64,000 bases of DNA from Oceaniferula flava. GTDB taxonomy: Bacteria > Verrucomicrobiota > Verrucomicrobiia > Verrucomicrobiales > Akkermansiaceae. The stretch's first letter is position 1, and every line of letters starts with the position of its first letter. The stretch is from assembly GCF_016811075.1 (NCBI RefSeq), contig NZ_JAFBGL010000002.1, forward strand, positions 248,001-312,000, read 5' to 3'. The notes below the pieces were generated by a model. That model was not told the origin of the DNA. It did no database searches and was given only the letters and a program-made list of their open reading frames with translations. A program made the position numbers and the translations under genes. Of this stretch, positions 26,079 to 34,507 are shown one piece after another.

Positions 26079-26147
26079 CACCGCAGGTATCCACAATGTG
26101 CGAATTGTCTCCCATTTCCTCGCCAACCATGCTTCAACGGTGTCGCC

Positions 26148-27320
26148 ATGCCAGGAATTATCATCAGACCACGCGCACGTATTTTTCACGGACACGATTG
26201 GGTTTACGCTTCGGAAATCCAGAAAGTCTTTGGCGACCCCCAGCCAGGGGAGGTGATCTCGCTCAAGGATTTCCGCGATCGGCCACTGGGCACGGCGATT
26301 TACAACCCGCAGTCGCAGATTGTCGCCCGCCGGATTTCACGTCGCAAGCAGAAGCTGGAAGCGGAGTTTTTCGAGCGCCGGATCTCCCAAGCGATCGAGC
26401 TGCGTGAGCGGTCGGGGATCGATCCCAAGCTGGCGCGCATTGTCTGGAGTGAGTCGGACGGACTGCCCGGCGTGGTGGTGGATCGCTATGACGACCACGT
26501 GGTGCTGCAAACCCTGACTCTAGCGATGTATCTCAATCGCGAAATCATCGGCGAGGTGCTGGTGAAACTGCTGAATCCCAAGTGCCTGATCCTGCGCAAT
26601 GACTCGCCAATGCTTGCTGCCGAGGGGATCGAGGAGGAAATCACCATCATGCATGGTGAAAAACCCGACCCGTTTGTGGTCGAGGCTCCCACCGCCGAGG
26701 GTGGCGTGAAGTTTGAAATCGATTTGTTAGATGGCCAGAAAACCGGATTGTATCTTGACCAGTTAGACGCGCACCGCGAGGTGGCGAAGCTGGCGAAGGG
26801 CAAGCGGGTGCTGGATTGTTTTTGCAACCAAGGAGGCTTTGCCCTCGCTTGTGCCAAGGCGGGTGCCGCCAGTGTCACGGCGGTCGATTCCTCCGAGCCG
26901 GCGATTGCTGCGGCGATGCGCAATGCGGAGCTCAATGGTGTGGAAATCAATGCGGTGAAACACAACGCCTTTGATTTCCTGAAGCATTGTGAAGATCAAT
27001 ACGACATCGTGATTCTCGATCCTCCGTCGTTCACCAAAAACAAAAAGAGCCTGAACAATGCCATGCGCGGATACAAAGAGATCCACCTGCGTGGATTGAA
27101 GTTGCTCGACAAGGAAGGCATCTTGGCGAGCTACTGCTGCTCGCATCACGCCACCCGTGAGCTGTTCCTGCAGAATATCGTATCGGCCTCGGTGGATGCC
27201 AAGCGCTCGCTGCGCATGGTGGCTTCACACGGTCAACGACTCGACCACCCGGTGCTGCCGGCAATTCCCGAGACCGAATACCTCAAGGGCTTTGTCCTGC
27301 AGGTGATGCCCTCGCGCTAA
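26148..27320 (+). CDS. Class I SAM-dependent rRNA methyltransferase, RlmI-like
   Basis: A 390-residue protein with an N-terminal PUA domain (IIRPRARIFHGHDWVYASEIQKV, then PGEVISLKDFRDRPLGTAIYNPQSQIVARRIS), a middle EEHEH-type region and a Rossmann methyltransferase. SAM-binding motif I is VLDCFCNQGGFALACAKAGA, and the catalytic-site motif is DIVILDPPSFTKNKKSL. E. coli RlmI methylates C1962 of 23S rRNA at C5, and this is the closest characterised relative I can name. The GLYLDQLDAHR and CCSHHA segments are also family marks. It is read alone. Confidence 0.93.
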   Translation: MPGIIIRPRARIFHGHDWVYASEIQKVFGDPQPGEVISLKDFRDRPLGTAIYNPQSQIVARRISRRKQKLEAEFFERRISQAIELRERSGIDPKLARIVWSESDGLPGVVVDRYDDHVVLQTLTLAMYLNREIIGEVLVKLLNPKCLILRNDSPMLAAEGIEEEITIMHGEKPDPFVVEAPTAEGGVKFEIDLLDGQKTGLYLDQLDAHREVAKLAKGKRVLDCFCNQGGFALACAKAGAASVTAVDSSEPAIAAAMRNAELNGVEINAVKHNAFDFLKHCEDQYDIVILDPPSFTKNKKSLNNAMRGYKEIHLRGLKLLDKEGILASYCCSHHATRELFLQNIVSASVDAKRSLRMVASHGQRLDHPVLPAIPETEYLKGFVLQVMPSR

Positions 27321-27357
27321 GACGCCTACGCTGTTCATTTTCAAAACCCTCCTCCAG

Positions 27358-27765
27358 CTACGGTGCGAGGTGGGAGAAGGGCGTGGCTGGGAGGTTGCGG
27401 AGGATGGTGAAGATGGCAATGATCGCCACTCCTGCCCACAGCCAGATAGGGTGGATGTTAGAAAAGGAGGGAGCTTTTTTTCCCAGCACCGAGATTCGGA
27501 CGATCAGGTAGAGGCAGACCGCGATGAACAGGAAGGCGGCGGCTGCCAGGAGAACGTTGTGATCAAAGGCGGCACCGATGTTGCCATTGGCCAAGCTCTT
27601 GGCGCAGCGCGTTCCTCCACAGCCGGGGCAGTAAAAGCCTGTGTATTTCAGGACGGTGCATTGGGCTCCGCCTCCACTGAGCCAGTGGGTGATTCCGAGG
27701 AATGCCGTGATGATGGCCAAGGCCACGATTGGCAGCAGGAGCGGCCACAGGCGATGACGTTTCAT
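27358..27765 (-). CDS. DUF2752 membrane protein
   Basis: A 135-residue protein with three or four transmembrane segments. The family core YTGFYCPGCGGTRCAKSLANGNIGAAFDHNVL, with CPGCGGTR, is unmistakable. DUF2752 proteins have no established function. It is followed on the same strand, and upstream of it, by a GYF/DUF4190 protein, and the two may be co-transcribed with a 33-bp gap. Confidence 0.92.
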   Translation of the reverse strand: MKRHRLWPLLLPIVALAIITAFLGITHWLSGGGAQCTVLKYTGFYCPGCGGTRCAKSLANGNIGAAFDHNVLLAAAAFLFIAVCLYLIVRISVLGKKAPSFSNIHPIWLWAGVAIIAIFTILRNLPATPFSHLAP

Positions 27766-27798
27766 TGAGCTGTTAGTCGTGCCTGTTGATGAGCCTGG

Positions 27799-28332
27799 TT
27801 AGGGCATGCCTGCGCCAGCGGAGGCACTGGCGAATGCGACGATGAAGCCAATGATGGCAAGCACCTGGATACCAATGCCGATGTAACCGCAAATGAGCCC
27901 CGCGATGGCCATGCCTTTGCCGGCGATGGGAGTGGCGCTGTTGTTGATTTTCTTCAGCGACATGTGACCGCAGATCACTGCCGGGATACCGAAAATGGCC
28001 CAGATGTAGCAGATGATCACGGCGAGAATGCCGCAGACCAGACTGGTGATTGCCAAGGCGTCGGTTGGGATCGTGCCGACGTCAGGCTGCTGCCCGGCAT
28101 AGGTTTGTGGGGCGTTGTAAGGATTCGCTCCGGGGGCCGGGGTGCCATCGGCTGAGGTGGCGACCACGGACTGGAATTCCTGCACGTCCTTGAGCGGTAA
28201 CCAATCGGCCATGCCCTCGCGCCAGATGATGGTCTCGGGTTGAACCTCGCCGGAGCTGATCAGGGTGCGGATTTCCAAATCAGAAACCGGACCGTGCTGC
28301 GTATTGTCTTTGCCGTAAAACCACTCTGCCAT
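27799..28332 (-). CDS. GYF_2 domain plus DUF4190 membrane protein
   Basis: A 177-residue protein. The N-terminal 55 residues are a bacterial GYF_2 domain (EWFYGKDNTQHGPVSDLEIRTLISSGEVQPETIIWREGMADW), usually a protein-protein interaction module. After a Pro/Asn/Tyr-rich linker, the C-terminal half is a DUF4190 membrane unit with two hydrophobic segments around ITSLVCGILAVIICYIWAIFGIPAVICGHMSLKKI. I chose the ATG at 28332, directly before the domain, over one 13 codons further upstream. Function is unknown. The layout is common in Planctomycetota and Verrucomicrobiota. Confidence 0.88.
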   Translation of the reverse strand: MAEWFYGKDNTQHGPVSDLEIRTLISSGEVQPETIIWREGMADWLPLKDVQEFQSVVATSADGTPAPGANPYNAPQTYAGQQPDVGTIPTDALAITSLVCGILAVIICYIWAIFGIPAVICGHMSLKKINNSATPIAGKGMAIAGLICGYIGIGIQVLAIIGFIVAFASASAGAGMP

Positions 28333-28487
28333 AACTGCGCCGAGCATTGATAAAACGGGCTGCGGATGCAATGCAGAAATGGAACATGCATCTGATCAGT
28401 TTGGGTGAGACTGTTTCATTCTTTGATGCCACAACAAGCTGACTTGGTGATTGATTCGTAAATTCATCTTTTCCAGTATCTTGCCTC

Positions 28488-30299
28488 ATGTTCACGCTGG
28501 TCATCGCGCTCGGTTCCTTTGTTTTCTACCTGATTGCCTATAACACCTACGGCAAATGGTTGGCGAACAAGATCTTTAAGCTCGACCCCGAAGCGAAAGT
28601 TCCCTCGGTGGAGTTCGAGGATGGCAGCGATTATGTGCCCACGAGCAAGGGGGTGGTTTTTGGCCACCACTTCACGTCCATCGCCGGCACCGGGCCGATT
28701 GTGGGGCCCTCCCTCGCGGTGATGTGGGGCTGGCTACCGGCCTTGATCTGGGTGCTGGTGGGCTCCGTCTTTATCGGGGCGGTGCATGATTTCGGCGCGC
28801 TGATTGTCTCGATGCGGAACCGCGGTCAGACCGTGGGCGACATCGCTGGGCGGGTGATCTCTCCGCGGGTGCGAGTGCTGTTTTTACTCATCCTCTTTCT
28901 CGCGCTGACCATTGTGCTGGCGATCTTCGGACTGGTGATCGCGCTGGTCTTCCGCGCCTATCCTCAGTCGATCACCCCCTGTCTGCTGCAAATCCCCCTG
29001 GCGGTGATAATCGGTCTGTTCATTCACCGCAAAGGCGGAAACATGATGCTCGCCTCGGTGGGAGCCCTCGTCCTGATGTATCTCTCGGTGATCTTTGGCG
29101 ATGTCGGTTGGCTCGGGGGGCTCAATGAGTCATTGAAATCGTGGGGGCTGATGACCTGGGTGACGGTGCTGTTAGTTTATTCCTACATCGCCTCGGTGCT
29201 GCCGGTCTGGACCCTGCTGCAGCCGCGGGACTACATCAATGCCCTGCAGCTGTTATCCGCCCTCGGCCTGGTGGTGCTGGGGCTGATCGTGGCAGGCCTT
29301 TGGGGCGGGGCACCGGTCGAGGGGATTCGGCCGAACTTGGAAATTGCCGCCCCGGCGCTGGAGTCCTCGTTTGAGGCGAAGCAGCTGCCGATGATTTTCC
29401 CCTTCCTCTTCATCACCATCGCCTGCGGGGCGATCTCCGGTTTTCACTGCCTGGTTTCCTCCGGCACATCATCGAAGCAACTGCGCTGCGAAACCGACGC
29501 CCGCTTTGTTGGATACGGCTCGATGCTGACGGAGGGCTTTCTCGCTGTGCTGGTGATCCTGGCCTGTGTGGCCGGGCTGGGGCTCGGGATTCAGTCGTCC
29601 GATGGCTCGGTGCTGTTAGGTGCCGATGCCTGGGATGCGCGCTATGCCGGCTGGAACGCGATGGGCCTGGGAGCCAAGGTCGGTGCCTTTGTCGATGGCT
29701 CGGCGAATTTCCTCAAGGCGATGGGCGTTCCCGGTCAATACGCCACCGCGCTGATGGGGGTGTTTGTGGCGTCCTTTGCCGCCACCACCCTCGATAGCGC
29801 CTGCCGACTCCAACGTTATGTGGTGCAGGAGCTGGCCGGGGGATTGATGCGGAAGGAGGTGGACGCCGGTGCCCCGCAGCCGATCGCCCTGAATGCCAAT
29901 CCGCTCAGCTGGCTGGCGAATAAACACGGAGCGTCTATTTTTGCCATCGCCGTGGCCTGGGGGATGGCTTCCCTGCCTGCCGCCGCAGGAAAACCGGCTG
30001 GCACCGGAGGCATGATTCTCTGGCCATTGTTCGGCGCCACCAACCAGCTGCTCGGTGGCTTGGCCTTCCTAGTGGTGATCTTCTGGATGAAAAGAAACCG
30101 ACTGCCGGTCTGGTTTGTGGTGTTGCCCGCCGTGCCGATGCTCGTGCTGCCGGCTTGGGCGATGGCTCATCAGATTTTTGTCAGCGCGCTGGGGTCAACA
30201 GAGAGCTGGATCGCCCAGGAGCGATGGTTGCTGGTGGGAATCGGGTCGGTCTCCCTGCTGCTCGAGCTCTGGATGGTGGTCGAAGCGGTGGCCGCCTAG
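28488..30299 (+). CDS. cstA: Carbon starvation protein CstA family transporter
   Basis: A 603-residue inner-membrane protein of the CstA/BtsT family, which imports peptides or pyruvate during nutrient limitation. It has about 15 hydrophobic segments. Family motifs include FYLIAYNTYGKWLANKIFKLD at the start, FGHHFTSIAGTGPIVGPSLAVMWGWLPAL, GAVHDFGALIVSMRNRGQTVG, AISGFHCLVSSGTSSKQL and LFGATNQLLGGLAFLV. It is shorter than the E. coli proteins (about 700), as usual for this subgroup. No histidine-kinase regulator of the BtsSR type is adjacent, and the true substrate cannot be read from sequence. Confidence 0.95.
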   Translation: MFTLVIALGSFVFYLIAYNTYGKWLANKIFKLDPEAKVPSVEFEDGSDYVPTSKGVVFGHHFTSIAGTGPIVGPSLAVMWGWLPALIWVLVGSVFIGAVHDFGALIVSMRNRGQTVGDIAGRVISPRVRVLFLLILFLALTIVLAIFGLVIALVFRAYPQSITPCLLQIPLAVIIGLFIHRKGGNMMLASVGALVLMYLSVIFGDVGWLGGLNESLKSWGLMTWVTVLLVYSYIASVLPVWTLLQPRDYINALQLLSALGLVVLGLIVAGLWGGAPVEGIRPNLEIAAPALESSFEAKQLPMIFPFLFITIACGAISGFHCLVSSGTSSKQLRCETDARFVGYGSMLTEGFLAVLVILACVAGLGLGIQSSDGSVLLGADAWDARYAGWNAMGLGAKVGAFVDGSANFLKAMGVPGQYATALMGVFVASFAATTLDSACRLQRYVVQELAGGLMRKEVDAGAPQPIALNANPLSWLANKHGASIFAIAVAWGMASLPAAAGKPAGTGGMILWPLFGATNQLLGGLAFLVVIFWMKRNRLPVWFVVLPAVPMLVLPAWAMAHQIFVSALGSTESWIAQERWLLVGIGSVSLLLELWMVVEAVAA

Positions 30300-30404
30300 C
30301 GGCGTTTCAAGGAGCCGGATGAGTGTGATTCGGCTGAACTTGCATCTTGATCAATCAAGGAGTTCGCTCTGGACAGCTCCCGCCGTGACGTGAATAATCT
30401 CTCC

Positions 30405-31097
30405 ATGCGCGTTCGTTTTCTGATTCTTTTCATGGTTGCCATGGCTGGCTTTTCCAGCGTGGCAGAATCTGCCCAGCGGCATTTGATTCTCAGCGGCGGC
30501 CCGGCTCTTCGGAAGTGGGAAAATCTGCGTGTCACCCGCGATCAGCACGACCGCTGGTGGGCGAACTTCATCCGTGGCGCCACTCTGCGGATGGTGGAGA
30601 TCCGCCGCGCCTACGGGTCGGACGCTCCGATCACCTGGATGGTTTACCGTCCCGGCTACGCTTCGAGAGGCCTGGAGGACCGGAAACCTTACACCACCTG
30701 GATCACCGAACTTGCAGAACGGCGCAAGGTGACTCTCGTCTGGGTCAGTAGTGGCCAGGATGTGATTAATACCATCAACCGTCAGCCGTCGCGCTCGGTC
30801 ATTGGTTTCGATTTCTTCGGCCACTCGAACAAGTATTGCTTCCTGCTCGATTACAGTCGCGAGATCATTGGCGCGAGTAAAGCCTGGCTACACCAAGATG
30901 ATCTTTCCAAGATTCGCGGCAGTGTTTTTGCGCGGAATGCCGACTGCACAAGCTGGGGCTGCCACACGGGCGAAAGCATGAGCGCCGTCTGGAAACGGGC
31001 CGTCGGCACCACCTTGGTGGGAGCCAAGGGCAAGACCAACTACGAATCTGTCGGCCAAGGGAAAATGCCCACCGTCAGCGGCCGATGGGTGCGCTAG
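30405..31097 (+). CDS. Secreted protein of unknown function
   Basis: A 230-residue protein with a Sec signal peptide (MRVRFLILFMVAMAGF, cleavage near AESAQ). The mature part starts RHLILSGGPALRKWENLRVTRDQHDRWWANFIRGA and later contains VIGFDFFGHSNKYCFLLDYS, DLSKIRGSVFARNADCTSWGCHTGESMS and WKRAVGTTLVGAKGKTNY. The segments with GHSN and CHTGES look like possible active-site loops, and several invariant-looking tryptophans suggest an enzyme or a carbohydrate-binding fold. I cannot name the family. An upstream GTG at 30390 is possible, but the ATG at 30405 gives the better signal peptide. Confidence 0.7.
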   Translation: MRVRFLILFMVAMAGFSSVAESAQRHLILSGGPALRKWENLRVTRDQHDRWWANFIRGATLRMVEIRRAYGSDAPITWMVYRPGYASRGLEDRKPYTTWITELAERRKVTLVWVSSGQDVINTINRQPSRSVIGFDFFGHSNKYCFLLDYSREIIGASKAWLHQDDLSKIRGSVFARNADCTSWGCHTGESMSAVWKRAVGTTLVGAKGKTNYESVGQGKMPTVSGRWVR

Positions 31098-31185
31098 CCT
31101 GAGGCCTTGCCTTTCTCCTCTGCGGCACCTACTGCCCCAGACGTCACCACTTTTCCAACCACCCACATTTTATCCATTATTACCT

Positions 31186-32205
31186 ATGAAATACGACGAA
31201 TTGCATCGCGTTCACAGCCTTCCGCTCTTTGAGCTTCTTAAAAAATCCCGCGAGGTGCATGAGGCGAATTGGCCGCAGAATGAGGTGCAGCTCTGCACCC
31301 TGCTTTCCATCAAAACCGGAGGCTGCTCCGAGGATTGTTCCTACTGTTCGCAGTCGGCGCGTCACAGCACTGGTCTGGAAATCGAACGCCTGATGGAAAA
31401 AGACGCCGTCATGGAGCGCGCTCGCGCAGCCCGTGCCAGTGGCTCCACTCGCTTCTGCATGGGCGCTGCCTGGAAGGGCGTGCGTGCCGGCACGAAGCGA
31501 TTCGAGCAGGTGAAGGACATCATCGAGTCGGTCTCCGAACTCGGCATGGAAGTCTGCGTCACCCTCGGTGAACTCGGTGCCGAGGAAGCCGTCGAGCTCA
31601 AGGACGCCGGTGTCACCGCCTATAACCACAACGTCGATACCTCACGCGAGCACTATCCGAACATCGTCACCACCCACACCTATGACGATCGCCTCAACAC
31701 CATCCGCCACGCCCAGAATGCGGGCATGAGCATCTGCTGCGGTGGTATTCTCGGCCTCGGCGAAACTTCGGAGGATCGCTTGAAAATGATCGAGACCATC
31801 TCCGAGTTCAACCCGCAGCCGGAAAGTGTGCCGATCAACTCCCTCATGCCGATGCCCGGCACCCCGCTCGGCGATTCCGATCCGGTCGATATTTTCGACG
31901 TCGTGAGAATGATTGCCGTCGCCCGAATCGCCTGTCCCAAGGCGAAGGTCCGCCTCTCCGCAGGCCGCACCCAGATGAGCGAGGAAGGCCAGGCGATGTG
32001 CTTCTTCGCCGGAGCGAACTCGATTTTCTACGGCGATAAACTGCTCACCGCCGAGAACCCGGCGATTAAGAAGGACCTCGCTTTGATTGAAAAACTCGAT
32101 CTCAAAGCCCAGGCACCGAACCCTTCCATGGCGGCACCCTGCAAGGAAGAGGACCGACCCGCTTCGCCAGCCCCTTGTGAGTCGAACTCACCCTGCTGCG
32201 GCTAG
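31186..32205 (+). CDS. bioB: Biotin synthase
   Basis: A 339-residue radical-SAM enzyme that inserts sulfur into dethiobiotin to make biotin. The radical-SAM cysteines are C47-x3-C51-x2-C54 in GGCSEDCSYCSQS, and the [2Fe-2S] ligands are in the GSTRFCMGAAW and later CVTLGEL segments. YNHNVDTS and CCGGILGLGE are further family marks. The C-terminal 30 residues are an unusual Pro/Cys/Ser-rich tail (PAPCESNSPCCG) with five cysteines not found in typical BioB. It is followed after 23 bp by a ketoacyl synthase gene, so the two may form an operon. Other bio genes are not in the window. Confidence 0.97.
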   Translation: MKYDELHRVHSLPLFELLKKSREVHEANWPQNEVQLCTLLSIKTGGCSEDCSYCSQSARHSTGLEIERLMEKDAVMERARAARASGSTRFCMGAAWKGVRAGTKRFEQVKDIIESVSELGMEVCVTLGELGAEEAVELKDAGVTAYNHNVDTSREHYPNIVTTHTYDDRLNTIRHAQNAGMSICCGGILGLGETSEDRLKMIETISEFNPQPESVPINSLMPMPGTPLGDSDPVDIFDVVRMIAVARIACPKAKVRLSAGRTQMSEEGQAMCFFAGANSIFYGDKLLTAENPAIKKDLALIEKLDLKAQAPNPSMAAPCKEEDRPASPAPCESNSPCCG

Positions 32206-32228
32206 TCGTCCGCGCCGAACATTCTGCC

Positions 32229-33398
32229 ATGCACATTGCCATCACGGGAATTGGCCTGACGTCCGGCCTCGGCGATGGTCCGGACGAGCACGCCGCCAAG
32301 ATCAGGGCGGGGGAATGCCAGCTGGCTCCCTTGTCTGGCTTGTTAGGTGCGGAGTCGGACTATGCCGAGCTCTCCGCCTCGTGGATTCAGCGGCGTGATC
32401 TGCTTTGTTCCAGGAAATGGGCACCTGCGTCGTTTCTGTCGCTGCACGTCGCACGGCAGGCGATCATCGATTCCGGCCTGACCCAGGACGATCTTCGCGA
32501 TGCCGCTGTCATCGTCGGTAGCAGCCGTGGCAATATCGCCGGTTGGGTCTCGCCCTGGCCCGGTCGACGCCCCTTCGGCCTCATGGCCGCCAGTAATTCG
32601 ATGCACGGCGAGCTTGCCTCTGCCGTCAGCATCGAGTTCGGTATTCGCGGCCCCTGGCAGGTGATCTCCAGTGGCTGCGCCGCCAGTTTGGATGCGCTCG
32701 GCATGGCAAACATGATGCTGCGGCAAGGTATGGTGAAACGCGCCATCGTCATCGGTGTGGAACTGCCGCTGATGGATGAGGTGCTCGATGTTTACGCACA
32801 AACTGGGGTGCTGTCATCCACCGCCGTAAACGACCCTTGGTCGCCAGAAACCTCCGGCTTTTTCCCCGGCGAGGCAGGTGCCGCGCTGGTGCTGGAATCA
32901 TTTTCTAACATCGAGGAAAAACCCGACGCCGTCTCACTAACAGGATACTGGTGCAACTCGGATGCAGATTCGCCCATTGGCATGCCCGAGGACGGAGCCG
33001 GCCTCCGTGAATTGCTCACCAAGGCGGTCGCCGATCTGGAAAACGAGCCTGCCATCACTGCGGTTTGCCCTCACGCCAGTGGCACTCTGTTACACGGCAA
33101 GGCGGAGCTCTCCGCGCTGCACGAGTCGCTCCCCGCTGGCGACCCAGTTTCGCTGCACCCGCTCAAGCCATTCACCGGCCACACTGTCGGCGCCAGTGGC
33201 GTGCTCGATGTCGCTATCCTTACCGACTTCTTACGGAAGCGCGAACTGCCACCGAACCTGCCGAACCTCACTCAGCCGGAAGGGTTCAATCTGTCCCCGA
33301 ACGATCTGGATCCCGGCGGCTCCACCGTGCTGAAAATCGCCGTCGGCATGGGCGGCCACAACTCCGCCGTCTCCCTCCGCACCCCAGCCCAAGCGTGA
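32229..33398 (+). CDS. Beta-ketoacyl synthase family protein
   Basis: A 389-residue thiolase-fold enzyme of the KAS I/II (FabF/FabB-like) group. The catalytic triad is recognisable: cysteine in ISSGCAASLDALGMA, first histidine in AVCPHASGTLLHGKAEL, second histidine in LKPFTGHTVGASGVLD. It starts ITGIGLTSGLGDG as such enzymes do. It is somewhat divergent in the N-terminal half. It sits between bioB and an L,D-transpeptidase gene, overlapping the latter by one base. A role in making the pimelate moiety of biotin is conceivable from position, as is a secondary fatty-acid or polyketide role. No acyl carrier protein gene is nearby. Confidence 0.88.
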   Translation: MHIAITGIGLTSGLGDGPDEHAAKIRAGECQLAPLSGLLGAESDYAELSASWIQRRDLLCSRKWAPASFLSLHVARQAIIDSGLTQDDLRDAAVIVGSSRGNIAGWVSPWPGRRPFGLMAASNSMHGELASAVSIEFGIRGPWQVISSGCAASLDALGMANMMLRQGMVKRAIVIGVELPLMDEVLDVYAQTGVLSSTAVNDPWSPETSGFFPGEAGAALVLESFSNIEEKPDAVSLTGYWCNSDADSPIGMPEDGAGLRELLTKAVADLENEPAITAVCPHASGTLLHGKAELSALHESLPAGDPVSLHPLKPFTGHTVGASGVLDVAILTDFLRKRELPPNLPNLTQPEGFNLSPNDLDPGGSTVLKIAVGMGGHNSAVSLRTPAQA

Positions 33399-33844
33399 TG
33401 CATATCCGAGTCTCTATCAGCGACCAAACGCTCTACCTCCTCGAGCAAGGTGAGCTGGTCATCAGCTACCCCATTTCCAGCGCCGCCAATGGTCTTGGTT
33501 TCGAGGAAGGTAGCTACTGCACACCCACCGGTCGGTTCGAAGTCTGTGAAAAAATTGGCGACGGCGAGGCTCCCGGCACGGTTTTCAAATCCCGGCTCCC
33601 CATCGGCCACTGGGACGGAGCCCCGTCCGATGCCGACCTCGTTCTCACCCGCATCCTCCGCCTGAATGGACTCGACCCGGAGAACGCCAACAGCCGAGAT
33701 CGCTACATCTACATCCACGGCACCAATCAGGAACACCTGCTAGGTCAGCCCGCCAGCTGCGGCTGCATCCGCCTGAGCAACCAAGACGTCATCGACCTCT
33801 ACGACCGCATCGAAGAAGGCACCCCAATGACCATCGAACCCTAA
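33398..33844 (+). CDS. L,D-transpeptidase (YkuD domain)
   Basis: A 148-residue protein that is almost entirely a YkuD domain. The catalytic motif reads YIHGTNQEHLLGQPASCGCIRLSN, with H107 and the nucleophile C123. Such enzymes crosslink peptidoglycan or attach proteins to it. There is no signal peptide, although substrates are outside the cytoplasm, so export may use another route or the start may be misjudged. The ATG at 33398 overlaps the stop of the preceding gene (TGATG), which indicates translational coupling and decides the start. Confidence 0.9.
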   Translation: MHIRVSISDQTLYLLEQGELVISYPISSAANGLGFEEGSYCTPTGRFEVCEKIGDGEAPGTVFKSRLPIGHWDGAPSDADLVLTRILRLNGLDPENANSRDRYIYIHGTNQEHLLGQPASCGCIRLSNQDVIDLYDRIEEGTPMTIEP

Positions 33845-33860
33845 ACTGCTAAGTTTCCGA

Positions 33861-33931
33861 ACCGCGAATCGCACGAATCCAACGAATCGTCAGGATAAGA
33901 AAAAATTCGCCCAATTCGCCAGATTCGCGGT
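33861..33931. repeat. 71-bp inverted-repeat element with 9-bp internal period
   Basis: The left arm (33861-33887) starts ACCGCGAATC and carries CGAAT at 9-bp steps. The right arm (33905-33931) is its imperfect inverted copy, ending GATTCGCGGT. No gene is possible inside. It lies between the convergent transpeptidase and phosphatase genes. Confidence 0.7.
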
Positions 33932-33981
33932 CCAAAAAACCTGAGTCATCAACCCCAGAGAATTTAGCGTCCTCCGCGTAT

Positions 33982-34479
33982 TTAGCGGTCCAACTCCCCA
34001 TCCTGATAGCGCCGAATAATCTCCGCGCAGCCGTCCTCTAACATATCAGCCACCTGCTCGAACCCCTCGGCACCGCCGTAATACGGATCAGGTACATCGG
34101 GAATGCGGTTTGCCTCCACCGTGCAGAAGCTGGTGAACATCTTCACCTTCGTGAGCGTTTCGGCATCTGGGGCTAAGGAGGAAACGTTGCTGTAGTTCTC
34201 CTCGTCCATGGTGAGGATGAGGTCGAATTTCTGGAAATCACAGACCGTAAACTGCCGCGCACTTCCATCGCTGGGCACACCGCGCGCCCGCAGTGTGGCA
34301 CACATCCTCCGGTCCGGTCCCTTGCCGGTGTGGTAATTGGCGGTGCCGGCGGAATCGATCCGGATCGCGTCGGCTAGGCCTGCTTCCTTCACTTGATGGC
34401 GGAAAATATTTTCTCCGGCAGGCGACCTGCAAATGTTCCCCAGACAGACAAAAAGCACGTTGAAAGGCGTTCTTGGCAT
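33982..34479 (-). CDS. Low-molecular-weight protein-tyrosine phosphatase
   Basis: A 165-residue phosphatase with the P-loop VCLGNICRS (C12-x5-R18) at the N-terminus and the general-acid segment DVPDPYYGG near residues 131-139. This is the whole LMW-PTP signature. Such enzymes dephosphorylate tyrosine kinases that control exopolysaccharide export. No such kinase is adjacent. I chose the ATG at 34479 because the family starts just before the P-loop strand. The gene is divergent from the sulfatase-like gene with only 28 bp between the start codons. Confidence 0.94.
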   Translation of the reverse strand: MPRTPFNVLFVCLGNICRSPAGENIFRHQVKEAGLADAIRIDSAGTANYHTGKGPDRRMCATLRARGVPSDGSARQFTVCDFQKFDLILTMDEENYSNVSSLAPDAETLTKVKMFTSFCTVEANRIPDVPDPYYGGAEGFEQVADMLEDGCAEIIRRYQDGELDR

Positions 34480-34507
34480 GATGCCTCCATGTTGTAGTCT
34501 CACATCC

